6,485 nucleotides of DNA, taken from positions 1 through 6,485 of the forward strand of contig CAJFUU010000062.1 of NCBI GenBank assembly GCA_904420265.1, written 5' to 3'. Both the position numbers and the translations under genes were made by a program. Source of the stretch: an uncultured Clostridia bacterium (lineage in GTDB: Bacteria > Bacillota > Clostridia > Christensenellales > Aristaeellaceae). This document shows positions 1 to 5,501 of the stretch, piece after piece; within the stretch, counting starts at the first letter, position 1, and each line of letters begins with the position of its first letter. The notes below the pieces were generated by a model. The model saw only the letters and a list, made by a program, of their open reading frames with translations, searched no databases and had not been told where the DNA came from.

Positions 1-204
1 CCTCCCGTGTAGGGAGCGGGGTTCGCCTGATACTCATCAGCACGGGCTTTCAGAGGTCCTGCCTCCCGCGCAGGGGGCGGGGTTATTGATGCAGCGCGAG
101 GAATTTGCGCTTCCGGGTCCTGCCTCCCGTGTAGGGAGCGGGGTTCGCCTGATACTCATCAGCACGGGCTTTCAGAGGTCCTGCCTCCCGCGCAGGGGGC
201 GGGG
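1..204 (-). CRISPR. CRISPR-like array, type I-E geometry (partial, cut by window edge)
   Basis: Four repeats occur at an exact 61-nt period: 1-21 (its first 7 nt lie outside the window), 55-82, 116-143 and 177-204. Each full repeat is 28 nt, opens with GGTCCTG and ends with GCGGGG on the + strand, and carries a small stem CTCCC/GGGAG or CTCCC/GGGGG around a 5-nt loop. The three intervals (22-54, 83-115, 144-176) are each 33 nt. Intervals 1 and 2 are unrelated in sequence, which is the CRISPR hallmark; interval 3 is identical to interval 1. A 28+33 nt unit is typical of type I-E arrays, and read on the minus strand the repeat ends in GGACC, resembling I-E repeat 3' ends, so transcription leftward from 204 is inferred. 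Against this call: only two distinct spacers, no cas genes here, and palindromic intergenic repeats of similar sequence exist in gut clostridia. Confidence 0.5.
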
Positions 205-508
205 CCTTGGAATGCAAAAAGCAGGGAACTTCCCATCGCTGCATGCGACACGCCTTTGCGGTTCAGACGCATTTGGCGGGCGTCAAGCAATTTATTTGAT
301 TTTTCCGCAAAAGTCCGGCGCAGATAGCGCAGTTTCCTTCTGAAAATGCGCGATACGGGGTTTGCGGGACGGGACGGTTGATTTTAAGCGTCCCCCAAAC
401 CGGCAAAACCGCCGCCTTGCTGAAAACGGTTCGCCGGCTGTTTCACACCTTTTCTTCGGCGGCGTGTTGCCGGCCTCCCAGGGCGAAGGCAGGCATTAAA
501 TTCGGGGT
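205..508. other. Non-coding stretch between repeat array and first promoter
   Basis: No convincing gene lies here; the open frames are short, have no ribosome-binding site and run into the repeats or antisense to the next genes. The part next to the array (about 270-320) is locally AT-rich, as a CRISPR leader would be if the array is transcribed leftward. From 359 to 473 the sequence is rich in inverted repeats, listed separately. Confidence 0.6.
359..473. repeat. Nested inverted repeats, potential structured RNA
   Basis: First hairpin: arms 359-371 and 389-401 pair at 12 of 13 positions (one C-C mismatch) around a 17-nt loop. Second structure: 400-406 (CCGGCAA) pairs perfectly with 467-473, and 410-416 (CGCCGCC) pairs perfectly with 458-464, with a small internal loop between. 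Inside that, 421-425 (TGAAA) pairs with 441-445 and 427-429 with 434-436 around TTCG. Neither strand shows a T-run after the stems, so these are not ordinary terminators. The block ends 36 nt before the promoter of the MazG-like gene. A small RNA, an operator region or decayed repeat DNA are all possible; GC-rich DNA also forms such stems by chance. Confidence 0.4.
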
Positions 509-537
509 TTGCATAAATCGCGCACATATGGTATAAT
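509..537 (+). promoter_or_regulatory. Sigma-A type promoter with extended -10
   Basis: The -35 box is TTGCAT (509-514), the spacer is 17 nt, and the -10 box is a perfect TATAAT (532-537) preceded by TGG, giving the extended -10 motif TGnTATAAT. Transcription should begin near 544, leaving a leader of about 29 nt before the TTG start at 573. It is the only strong promoter seen in the window and should drive the MazG-like, GuaA-like and GNAT genes. Confidence 0.8.
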
Positions 538-572
538 CTCAAGCATAAACTGTTATCGTGGGGGTGCAGGGC

Positions 573-935
573 TTGCCAAGCGACAGCAATACGCCCATCG
601 CCGAACTGAAGCGGCAGGTGCTGGCCATGTGCCGGCGCAAGGGCTGGGGCGACGAAAACGGCGTGCAGAATCCGCAGCATGTGGCGATGGCCATGACGGT
701 GGAAATGAGCGAACTGCTCGAGCATTTTCAGTGGCTGGACCCCGCCGACGTGGACCGGCTGCTTTCCGGCGGCGACCCCGCGCGCGTGGCGCTGATCGCC
801 GAGGAATTTGCAGACGTGATGATGTACGGCCTGCAGCTTGCCGACGCCCTGCATATTGACGTGACGGAGCAAATTCTGCGCAAGATCGACATTGTGGACC
901 GGCGAATGCCGAAACCCAACGAGCCCAAGCGCTGA
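573..935 (+). CDS. MazG-like nucleotide pyrophosphohydrolase (dCTPase/RS21-C6 type)
   Basis: This 120-residue protein is a small all-alpha MazG-family enzyme, predicted to hydrolyse a nucleoside triphosphate to the monophosphate and pyrophosphate in the cytoplasm with Mg2+. The metal-binding signature is visible: ExxE at Glu44 and Glu47 in VEMSELLEHFQW, then EExxD at Glu77, Glu78 and Asp81 in EEFADVMMY. The FQW stretch and single short domain resemble dCTP pyrophosphatases rather than two-domain MazG. Substrate cannot be read from sequence. TTG at 573 is chosen because GGGGGTG (560-566) sits 6 nt upstream and the predicted transcript starts near 544; GTG at 558 would add five residues but has no ribosome site. 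It is the first gene after the promoter and lies 34 nt before the GuaA-like gene, so a shared transcript is likely. Family call is firm; start is uncertain. Confidence 0.88.
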   Translation: MPSDSNTPIAELKRQVLAMCRRKGWGDENGVQNPQHVAMAMTVEMSELLEHFQWLDPADVDRLLSGGDPARVALIAEEFADVMMYGLQLADALHIDVTEQILRKIDIVDRRMPKPNEPKR

Positions 936-956
936 GGCGGATGCGTTCCGCCCTTC

Positions 957-963
957 AAGGAGA
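957..963 (+). promoter_or_regulatory. Ribosome-binding site fixing the GuaA-like start
   Basis: AAGGAGA lies 6 nt before ATG at 970. The open frame extends upstream to 892, but that longer version overlaps the preceding gene and its first 26 residues resemble nothing in GuaA, whereas MDSDCILILDFGGQ matches the usual GuaA beginning. Confidence 0.8.
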
Positions 964-969
964 CGGCCT

Positions 970-2445
970 ATGGATAGCGATTGCATTCTCATCCTGGACT
1001 TTGGCGGCCAACAGGCGCAAATGATGGCGCGCAAACTGCGCGGCGAACGCTTTTTCTGCGAAATTCTCCCCTGCGAAACCGCGGCAGAGGATATTGCCGG
1101 GCGCGCGCCGCGCGGGTTGTTGCTGGCCGGCGGCGCGGGCGACCCGGACGACGCCGGCGCGCGCCATGCGGACGCGGAGATTTTTGCGTTGGGCATCCCC
1201 GTGCTCGCCATGGGTTACGGCGCGCGCGAAATGGCCCTGGCGCTTGGCGGGCAGCTTCTGGATACGCAAATCAGCGGCCGCAGCGCGCAGATTTCCTTTT
1301 CCGCGTCGCCTCTGTTTGAGGGCCTGGGCGAGTCCGAGCGCTTTTTCTCGCGCGTGGACTCCATGGAATTGCCGGAAGGCTTCTGCGCCATCGCCTATGC
1401 CGGCGGCGGGCTGGTACCGGCCTTTGCCTGCGAGGAAAAGCGCCTGTATGCGCTGCAATTCTATGCCGAAAACAACGACCCCGACGGTTTGCAAATTCTG
1501 GCCAACTTTGCCGGCGGCATTTGCGGATGCGAAGCATGGTGGTCCATGGAGGCTTTTGTCGAGCGTGCCGAGGCCAACATTCGCGCGGAGGTGGGCGAGG
1601 GCAGCGCCCTGATCGCCATTTCCGGCGGCGTGGATTCCGCGGTGTGCGCGGCGCTGTTGTACCGCGCCATTGGCGACCGGCTCAAATGCCTGTATATCAA
1701 TACCGGCCTGATGCGCAAGGGTGAAACGGCGCTGGTGACGTCCACCTTCCGCGATGCGCTGAACATGGAACTGATTTGCGTGGACGCGGGCGAGCGCATC
1801 TTAAAGCGCCTGGAAGGCGTGGCGGACCCCTCCGCCAAGCGCGAGGTGGTGGAGCAGGAAGTCATGCGCGTATTCGAAGACGAGGCCCGCGCGTTGGGGC
1901 ATGTGGATTGCCTTTGCCAGGGCACGATCTATCCGGACGTGCTCTCCGGGGCCACGCGCCGCGCTCCGGGGTTTGACAAATGTATAGAGCCTTTGCGGTT
2001 GTTGTTCAAAGACGAGGTGCGTCAGCTCGGCGAAGTGCTGGGCATGCCCAAGGAACTGACGCAGCGCCAGCCTTTCCCGGAGCCGGGCCTTGCGGTGCGC
2101 ATTGTGGGCGAAGTGACGCGCGAAAAATTGGATATGCTGCGCGAGGCAGACGCCATCTTCCGCGAGGAAGTCGCCGAGGCGGGCCTCGACCGCCGCGTCT
2201 GGCAGTATTTTGCGGTGTTGACGAACATACGCACGCTTGGCCAGCGCGATGGCGTCGTCTGTCAGGAATACGCCGTGGCCCTGCGCGCGGTCAGTTCGCA
2301 GGACGCGCTGTCCTTCAACGCCTATCGCATGCCCTATGATCTGCTTGAGCGCGTCACCCAGCGCATTACCCGCGAGGTTGTGGGCGTGAACCGCGTTTTG
2401 TACGACGTGACGGGGCGGGCAACCTCGTCCATAGAATGGGAGTAA
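970..2445 (+). CDS. guaA: GuaA/GMP synthase homologue with inactive glutaminase domain and missing lid
   Basis: The 491-residue protein has the full GuaA domain order: class I glutamine amidotransferase (about 1-185), PP-loop ATP pyrophosphatase (about 195-370) and C-terminal dimerisation domain (about 375-491, ending in SIEWE as in GuaA). Canonical GuaA adenylates XMP and aminates it to GMP with ammonia from glutamine. Here the nucleophile Cys of ICYG is Gly82 (AMGYG) and the catalytic His of QFHPE is Tyr165 (QFYAE; Glu167 remains), so glutamine hydrolysis is not expected. The PP-loop SGGVDS (218-223) is intact, so ATP use is plausible. Between YPDV (321-324) and EPLR (340-343) there are 15 residues instead of about 32, removing the conserved IKSHHNVGG lid; PFPGPGL reads PFPEPGL (368-374), and the usual GVMGD segment reads GQRDG. 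Family length is about 510-520. It may be an ammonia-dependent variant or, more likely, a paralogue acting on another substrate. The frame is uninterrupted, with codon use like its neighbours, so it is not a decaying gene. Confidence 0.9.
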   Translation: MDSDCILILDFGGQQAQMMARKLRGERFFCEILPCETAAEDIAGRAPRGLLLAGGAGDPDDAGARHADAEIFALGIPVLAMGYGAREMALALGGQLLDTQISGRSAQISFSASPLFEGLGESERFFSRVDSMELPEGFCAIAYAGGGLVPAFACEEKRLYALQFYAENNDPDGLQILANFAGGICGCEAWWSMEAFVERAEANIRAEVGEGSALIAISGGVDSAVCAALLYRAIGDRLKCLYINTGLMRKGETALVTSTFRDALNMELICVDAGERILKRLEGVADPSAKREVVEQEVMRVFEDEARALGHVDCLCQGTIYPDVLSGATRRAPGFDKCIEPLRLLFKDEVRQLGEVLGMPKELTQRQPFPEPGLAVRIVGEVTREKLDMLREADAIFREEVAEAGLDRRVWQYFAVLTNIRTLGQRDGVVCQEYAVALRAVSSQDALSFNAYRMPYDLLERVTQRITREVVGVNRVLYDVTGRATSSIEWE

Positions 2446-2462
2446 GCACAGAGGTACGAAAG

Positions 2463-3272
2463 ATGATTCTTCGCAATCCCAGAGAGCCTCTTTTTGGCGA
2501 GCCGGTGGAAAACGGCTTTGAGGCCATCGACGAAAAAACCGGAGAGCGGTTGGGGTGCTGCGTGGTGCACCCGGAACCGAACCCGGTTCTGTTTCCTGCG
2601 CGTCCGAACAACTTCCGCCTGGAGTTTGCGGGCGAGTTTTCCGCTTTTGGCAAAACGCTGGGCGCGGCCATGGCGCTTTCGCGCGTACTGGCGGCGCGCG
2701 CGGGCAAACCGGCGCGCATTTATGCCGCCTGCCCGCCTGAGGACGACTTGCTCCTGGCGGCGCTGGAGCAGTACGGCTTTGAAGATAACGACGGCCTGGT
2801 GCGTATGGAACTGGATTTCGAGCGCATTCCGGAAACGCGTATGCCCGCCGGGTGCGTCCTGGTGGAAGACGAATTGAGCGACCCGGAAGAGAGACGCTTC
2901 TTTCTCGACCGTTACAACCAGCTTTTTCAAAGCAATCGGGACTTTGCCTGGCTGGACGCCTATACCGCCGCCGAGGCTTTCCGGCGCATTTTATGCGTGG
3001 CGCCGACGGGCCTGGCGGGCGAACTCACCTGCTGGCGCGAAGACGGCGGCGTGGGGCGCATAGGTTACATACATACCGCGCGGCGTTGGCGCAATATGGG
3101 CGTGGCGCGGCATCTTTTGCGCCTGGCGGGCGAATATTTTGAGGACGCGGGTATCCGCGTGGTTGTGGCCGACGTGCGCGCGCGCATTCCTCTGCTTTTG
3201 CACACGCTGGAATCGGCCGGCTTTTGCCAAACCAGCCTGTTGATGCGCTATCCCGGGGAAGACGTCGGTTAA
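2463..3272 (+). CDS. GNAT family N-acetyltransferase, probably two tandem GNAT folds
   Basis: This 269-residue protein is predicted to transfer an acyl group from acyl-CoA to an amine; the acceptor is unknown. The C-terminal half carries the acetyl-CoA loop: RIGYIHTARRWRNMGVARHLL, in which RNMGVA (210-215) is the R/Q-x-x-G-x-G/A motif, followed by a motif-B-like LESAGF (249-254). The N-terminal half (about 1-120) has a weaker GNAT-like pattern ending in LEQYGFEDNDGLVRMEL (101-117) but no clear CoA loop, suggesting a degenerate first domain. A single GNAT domain is usually about 150 residues, so the length fits a double-domain protein. ATG at 2463 is chosen because AGAGG (2450-2454) lies 8 nt upstream; ATG at 2436 would overlap the previous gene by 10 nt. 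The gap after the GuaA-like gene is 17 nt and a terminator follows, so it is probably the last gene of the operon. Confidence 0.82.
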   Translation: MILRNPREPLFGEPVENGFEAIDEKTGERLGCCVVHPEPNPVLFPARPNNFRLEFAGEFSAFGKTLGAAMALSRVLAARAGKPARIYAACPPEDDLLLAALEQYGFEDNDGLVRMELDFERIPETRMPAGCVLVEDELSDPEERRFFLDRYNQLFQSNRDFAWLDAYTAAEAFRRILCVAPTGLAGELTCWREDGGVGRIGYIHTARRWRNMGVARHLLRLAGEYFEDAGIRVVVADVRARIPLLLHTLESAGFCQTSLLMRYPGEDVG

Positions 3273-3286
3273 GCCGGCGCTCCAAT

Positions 3287-3328
3287 GCGCTTGGCGTGGC
3301 GCGCAGCCGGCCAGGCGCTTTTGTTTTT
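3287..3328 (+). terminator. Intrinsic terminator after the GNAT gene
   Basis: GCGCTTGGC (3287-3295) pairs with GCCAGGCGC (3310-3318) over 9 bp including one G-T wobble; an inner GGC/GCC stem (3298-3300 with 3306-3308) extends it. The T-tract TTTTGTTTTT (3319-3328) follows immediately. It begins 14 nt after the GNAT stop and would separate that operon from dapA. Confidence 0.7.
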
Positions 3329-3390
3329 GGCCGTGCGCGCCCGCTCTGTGTGCGCATTCCTCTCCCTGCCCGGCATAGATTGTTCAGGAA

Positions 3391-3398
3391 GGGAGAGG
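3391..3398 (+). promoter_or_regulatory. Ribosome-binding site fixing the dapA start
   Basis: GGGAGAGG lies 6 nt before ATG 3405. The frame is open back to 3285, but those 40 extra codons cover the terminator and the protein beginning at 3405 already has the normal DapA N-terminus and length. Confidence 0.8.
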
Positions 3399-3404
3399 AT
3401 TTTT

Positions 3405-4295
3405 ATGCGGAACGCGCTCTTTTATGGCAGCGGCGTGGCGCTGGTTACGCCGTTTCGCGCAGGCAAGGTGGATATGCATGCCTTCGAGCGGTTGATTGAC
3501 TGGCAAATCGAAAGCCTCACCGACGCCATCATCGTTCTGGGCACCACGGGCGAGCCGTGCACCGTCACGTCTTCGGAACGTGCAGCGCTGATCGAGTGCG
3601 CAGTTTCCACGGTGGCCGGGCGCGTGCCGCTGTTGGTGGGCGCGGGCGCGAATAACACGCGCACCGCTGTGGAATACGCCGTCGAAGCGCAGGCCCTGGG
3701 CGCGGACGGCCTGCTGGTGGTTACCCCGTATTACAATAAAGCCAGCCGCCACGGCATGATTGAGCACTTTCACGCCATTGCAGACAGCGTGGAAATTCCC
3801 CTGATTGCCTACAACGTCCCGGCGCGCACAGGATTGAACATGCCGCCGGAGGTGGTGGCTGAACTGCTGAAGCACCCCATGATTCGCGGCGTCAAGGAGG
3901 CTTCGGGCGACATCCGCCAAATGAACCGCCTGGCCGCCCTCTGTCCCGGAGCGGCGCTCTATGCCGGAAACGACGACCAGACCTATACGATGATGTCCCT
4001 GGGGGCGCGGGGCGTGATTTCAGTGGCGGCAAACGTATTGCCCGCGTCGATGCACGAAATGGCCGCCAGCTATTTGCGCGGCGACGTGGAATTGAGCCGG
4101 GAAATGCAATTTGCCCTGTTGGATATTATCGACGCGCTGTTTATCGAGGTTAGCCCCATTCCCGTCAAGGCGGCGCTTGCCATGATGGGCAAAATTGAGG
4201 ACGAACTGCGCCTGCCGCTTGCGCCTCTGGACGTGGAAAAGCGCCTCCGCCTGCGCGCGGCGATGACGGCGCTGGATTTGTTGGAAGACGGATGA
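3405..4295 (+). CDS. dapA: 4-hydroxy-tetrahydrodipicolinate synthase
   Basis: DapA condenses pyruvate with aspartate-4-semialdehyde to give hydroxytetrahydrodipicolinate, the first committed step of the diaminopimelate/lysine pathway for cell-wall and protein synthesis. The 296-residue length is normal for this cytoplasmic TIM-barrel enzyme. All key residues can be placed: Thr47-Thr48 in GTTGE, Tyr110 in VTPYYNK, Tyr136 in IAYNVPARTG, Arg141 in the same motif (substrate carboxylate), and Lys164 in GVKEASGD, which forms the Schiff base with pyruvate. These match the E. coli residues with an offset of three. Other members of the pyruvate-lyase family (NanA, KDG aldolase) are less likely because the DapA-specific Tyr110 and Arg141 are present. 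It stands 132 nt after the GNAT gene behind a terminator, so it probably has its own promoter, which I could not identify. No neighbouring gene of the lysine pathway is present. Confidence 0.93.
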   Translation: MRNALFYGSGVALVTPFRAGKVDMHAFERLIDWQIESLTDAIIVLGTTGEPCTVTSSERAALIECAVSTVAGRVPLLVGAGANNTRTAVEYAVEAQALGADGLLVVTPYYNKASRHGMIEHFHAIADSVEIPLIAYNVPARTGLNMPPEVVAELLKHPMIRGVKEASGDIRQMNRLAALCPGAALYAGNDDQTYTMMSLGARGVISVAANVLPASMHEMAASYLRGDVELSREMQFALLDIIDALFIEVSPIPVKAALAMMGKIEDELRLPLAPLDVEKRLRLRAAMTALDLLEDG

Positions 4296-4315
4296 ACGCG
4301 GCGGTAAAAACACAT

Positions 4316-4335
4316 GGCGGCTCTGCGGAGCCGCC
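4316..4335. repeat. 20-bp palindromic repeat, copy 1
   Basis: GGCGGCTC-TGCG-GAGCCGCC forms an 8-bp perfect stem with a 4-nt loop, 20 nt after the dapA stop. The + strand has no T-run after it; on the minus strand TTTTT occurs 5 nt after the stem. An identical copy lies at 4546-4565, so this is probably a dispersed REP-like element. Confidence 0.6.
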
Positions 4336-4435
4336 CCGTCCTGTCCCTAAACCTTCCGAGCAGGAAAGTCTCGCAGCGTTTTTAAGGCCGCCGCAGAAAG
4401 ACAGTGAAAATCCGCTGTTATCGGATGTGCGTCTC

Positions 4436-4458
4436 AAAAAACGGCGCTTCCCACGCCG
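4436..4458 (-). terminator. Possible leftward terminator
   Basis: On the minus strand CGGCG pairs with CGCCG across a 7-nt loop (4442-4458) and is followed directly by six T residues (4441-4436). The stem is only 5 bp, so strength is doubtful. The only leftward gene upstream is the flavin reductase about 1 kb away. Confidence 0.35.
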
Positions 4459-4545
4459 GAACGGTCGATCATTTCGCAAAAACCGAAGCCTTTCGTCGGA
4501 TAATGCTTCTTAAAGAGCGGTTTTGCCACGTTCCCGACAGCCTGC

Positions 4546-4573
4546 GGCGGCTCTGCGGAGCCGCCCGATTTTT
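4546..4573 (+). terminator. 20-bp palindromic repeat, copy 2, with T-run: possible terminator
   Basis: The same GGCGGCTC-TGCG-GAGCCGCC stem-loop as at 4316 (here 4546-4565) is followed by CGA and TTTTT (4569-4573), giving a plausible intrinsic terminator for rightward transcription from dapA, about 250 nt after its stop. Confidence 0.5.
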
Positions 4574-4775
4574 GTGCGCTCGGGCTGAAAACGCCTGACC
4601 ACCTTTGCCTGCCCATACCGGAATTTGTATGCGCAATCGAGAAGGGTTTGCGCCGCAATGAATATGGAGCAGGACATTCGTGCGAAAATTGTATGCGCAG
4701 GATTTGGCGCTTTTGACGGCGCCGCCATGGCGATGATTTGTGTAAGCCTGCTGTCGCCCCAAAGGAAAGACGGCA

Positions 4776-4901
4776 TTGATCACCGAAATGGAACTCGCTC
4801 GCCAGTATGCGGAAAACGGGCAGGAATGCCGGCGGCATTCAGAGGATTCGTGTTTCTGGCCCTGCGCGCGAGCCGGCTTATGCGAATCCTCTGAAGGGTA
4901 A
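4776..4901 (+). CDS. Possible small Cys-rich protein (41 residues)
   Basis: I do not recognise this frame. It reads from TTG 4776 (or ATG 4788, 37 residues) to TAA at 4899. AAAGGAAAG (4761-4769) is a fair ribosome site 6 nt before the TTG. The product is acidic at its N-terminus (EMELARQYAENGQEC) and its C-terminal half has four Cys in the pattern C-x7-C-x3-C-x5-C, with a His three residues after the first Cys, which could bind zinc or form disulfides. The frame has a stop at 4743. Against it: a 13-bp perfect inverted repeat (4838-4895) lies inside the frame, so the sequence may be shaped by DNA or RNA structure instead. Confidence 0.22.
   Translation: MITEMELARQYAENGQECRRHSEDSCFWPCARAGLCESSEG
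4824..4895. repeat. Two abutting perfect inverted repeats
   Basis: GAATGCCG (4824-4831) and CGGCATTC (4833-4840) form an 8+1+8 palindrome. Sharing its last bases, TTCAGAGGATTCG (4838-4850) is the exact reverse complement of 4883-4895, a 13-bp arm pair separated by 32 nt. Neither is followed by a T-run. Confidence 0.5.
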
Positions 4902-4972
4902 AGTGCGGTTGAGAGAGTGTTTTATCCGCCAGGGCCACATTGTCTGCCGTCTTCTCCAAACGGCGACAAATT

Positions 4973-5004
4973 TTCCGGGGACGAAGAAGTGTGGTTCCCC
5001 GGAA
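4973..5004. repeat. Perfect 9-bp inverted repeat
   Basis: TTCCGGGGA (4973-4981) pairs perfectly with TCCCCGGAA (4996-5004) around a 14-nt loop. It lies about 80 nt after the inverted repeats at 4824-4895. No gene or T-run is associated with it. Confidence 0.45.
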
Positions 5005-5430
5005 CGCTGCGGCTCCCGGGATATTTGTGTATCGGCGATGGATGCCGCCTGAAAAGCGTGCACGGGCGCGTCTCCAAGGCCGCGCGCAATCGTCGGCGGC
5101 GAAGCGCATTGGGGAATTTGGGAAAGTCCGGCGGCTTATAAAATGCGCGGGCCGCGCAATTGCCATCCGGGCTATGCTCCTGGCTCGATTGCACAGACGC
5201 ACGCGCAAAACAGCAAGAAGGCCGCCTCCCGCGTCCGGGGTCTGCCCGACAGGAGCGGATCGTCCCCGCCCCAGCCGCAGAAAGCGCCCTTCCAACGCTT
5301 GCCGCGACGCATTCCGCGGGAATGATTTTCACCATTTTCAGTGCCCCACTTCAGCGTTCCCGCTGCGGGCGGCCTCATACCCCCGAATTAAAGCAAGGCG
5401 AATCCAGCAGTGTCCGGCGCTCCATCGTTT

Positions 5431-5459
5431 GCCATGTTTTCACCCCTGACAAACATGGC
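5431..5459. repeat. Perfect inverted repeat downstream of flavin reductase gene
   Basis: GCCATGTTT (5431-5439) and AAACATGGC (5451-5459) form a 9-bp stem with an 11-nt loop in which TCA/TGA can add three pairs. It lies about 40 nt after the leftward flavin reductase stop and may mark its transcript end, although no T-run follows on the minus strand. Confidence 0.45.
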
Positions 5460-5501
5460 GTTTCTCTATCTTTGCCGTCTGCTTTTGGTTGGGGAGGAGT
5501 A

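Larger units (their letters stand above)
4296..5501. other. 1.2-kb region without a confident gene
   Basis: No open frame here has recognisable family motifs, convincing length and a ribosome site together. The region holds two copies of a 20-bp palindrome (4316, 4546), a leftward terminator-like hairpin (4436-4458), several perfect inverted repeats (4824-4840, 4838-4895, 4973-5004, 5145-5157, 5431-5459), two copies of TTGTATGCGCA (4625-4635, 4689-4699) and a possible small Cys-rich ORF (4776-4901). I saw no transposase remnant and no recognisable riboswitch. Confidence 0.6.

Noticed and set aside
86..343. Rightward 85-codon open frame
   Set aside because: It runs through two repeats of the array, has no family features and no ribosome site; the periodic repeat structure explains the sequence better.
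892..969. Longer N-terminus for the GuaA homologue
   Set aside because: It overlaps the MazG-like gene, resembles no GuaA N-terminus, and the AAGGAGA site clearly serves ATG 970.
384..1211. Leftward 275-codon open frame
   Set aside because: It lies antisense to the MazG-like and GuaA-like genes; its composition is that of a GC-rich shadow frame and it crosses the promoter region.
3353..3381. Promoter for dapA (TAGATT as -10)
   Set aside because: The -10 matches 4 of 6 positions and the best -35 candidate only 3 of 6 with poor spacing; too weak to call, although the terminator before dapA implies that some promoter exists.
4292..4513. 73-codon frame overlapping the dapA stop as ATGA
   Set aside because: The ATGA overlap could mean translational coupling, but the product is low-complexity (Pro, Arg, Ser), contains the palindromic repeat as coding sequence and has no recognisable feature. 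A conserved frame in relatives would change this.
4780..5295. Leftward 171-codon frame and the opposing rightward frame at 4940-5449
   Set aside because: Both are rich in Arg, Ala, Pro and Gly as random GC-rich frames are, overlap each other antisense, and have no family motif or good start.
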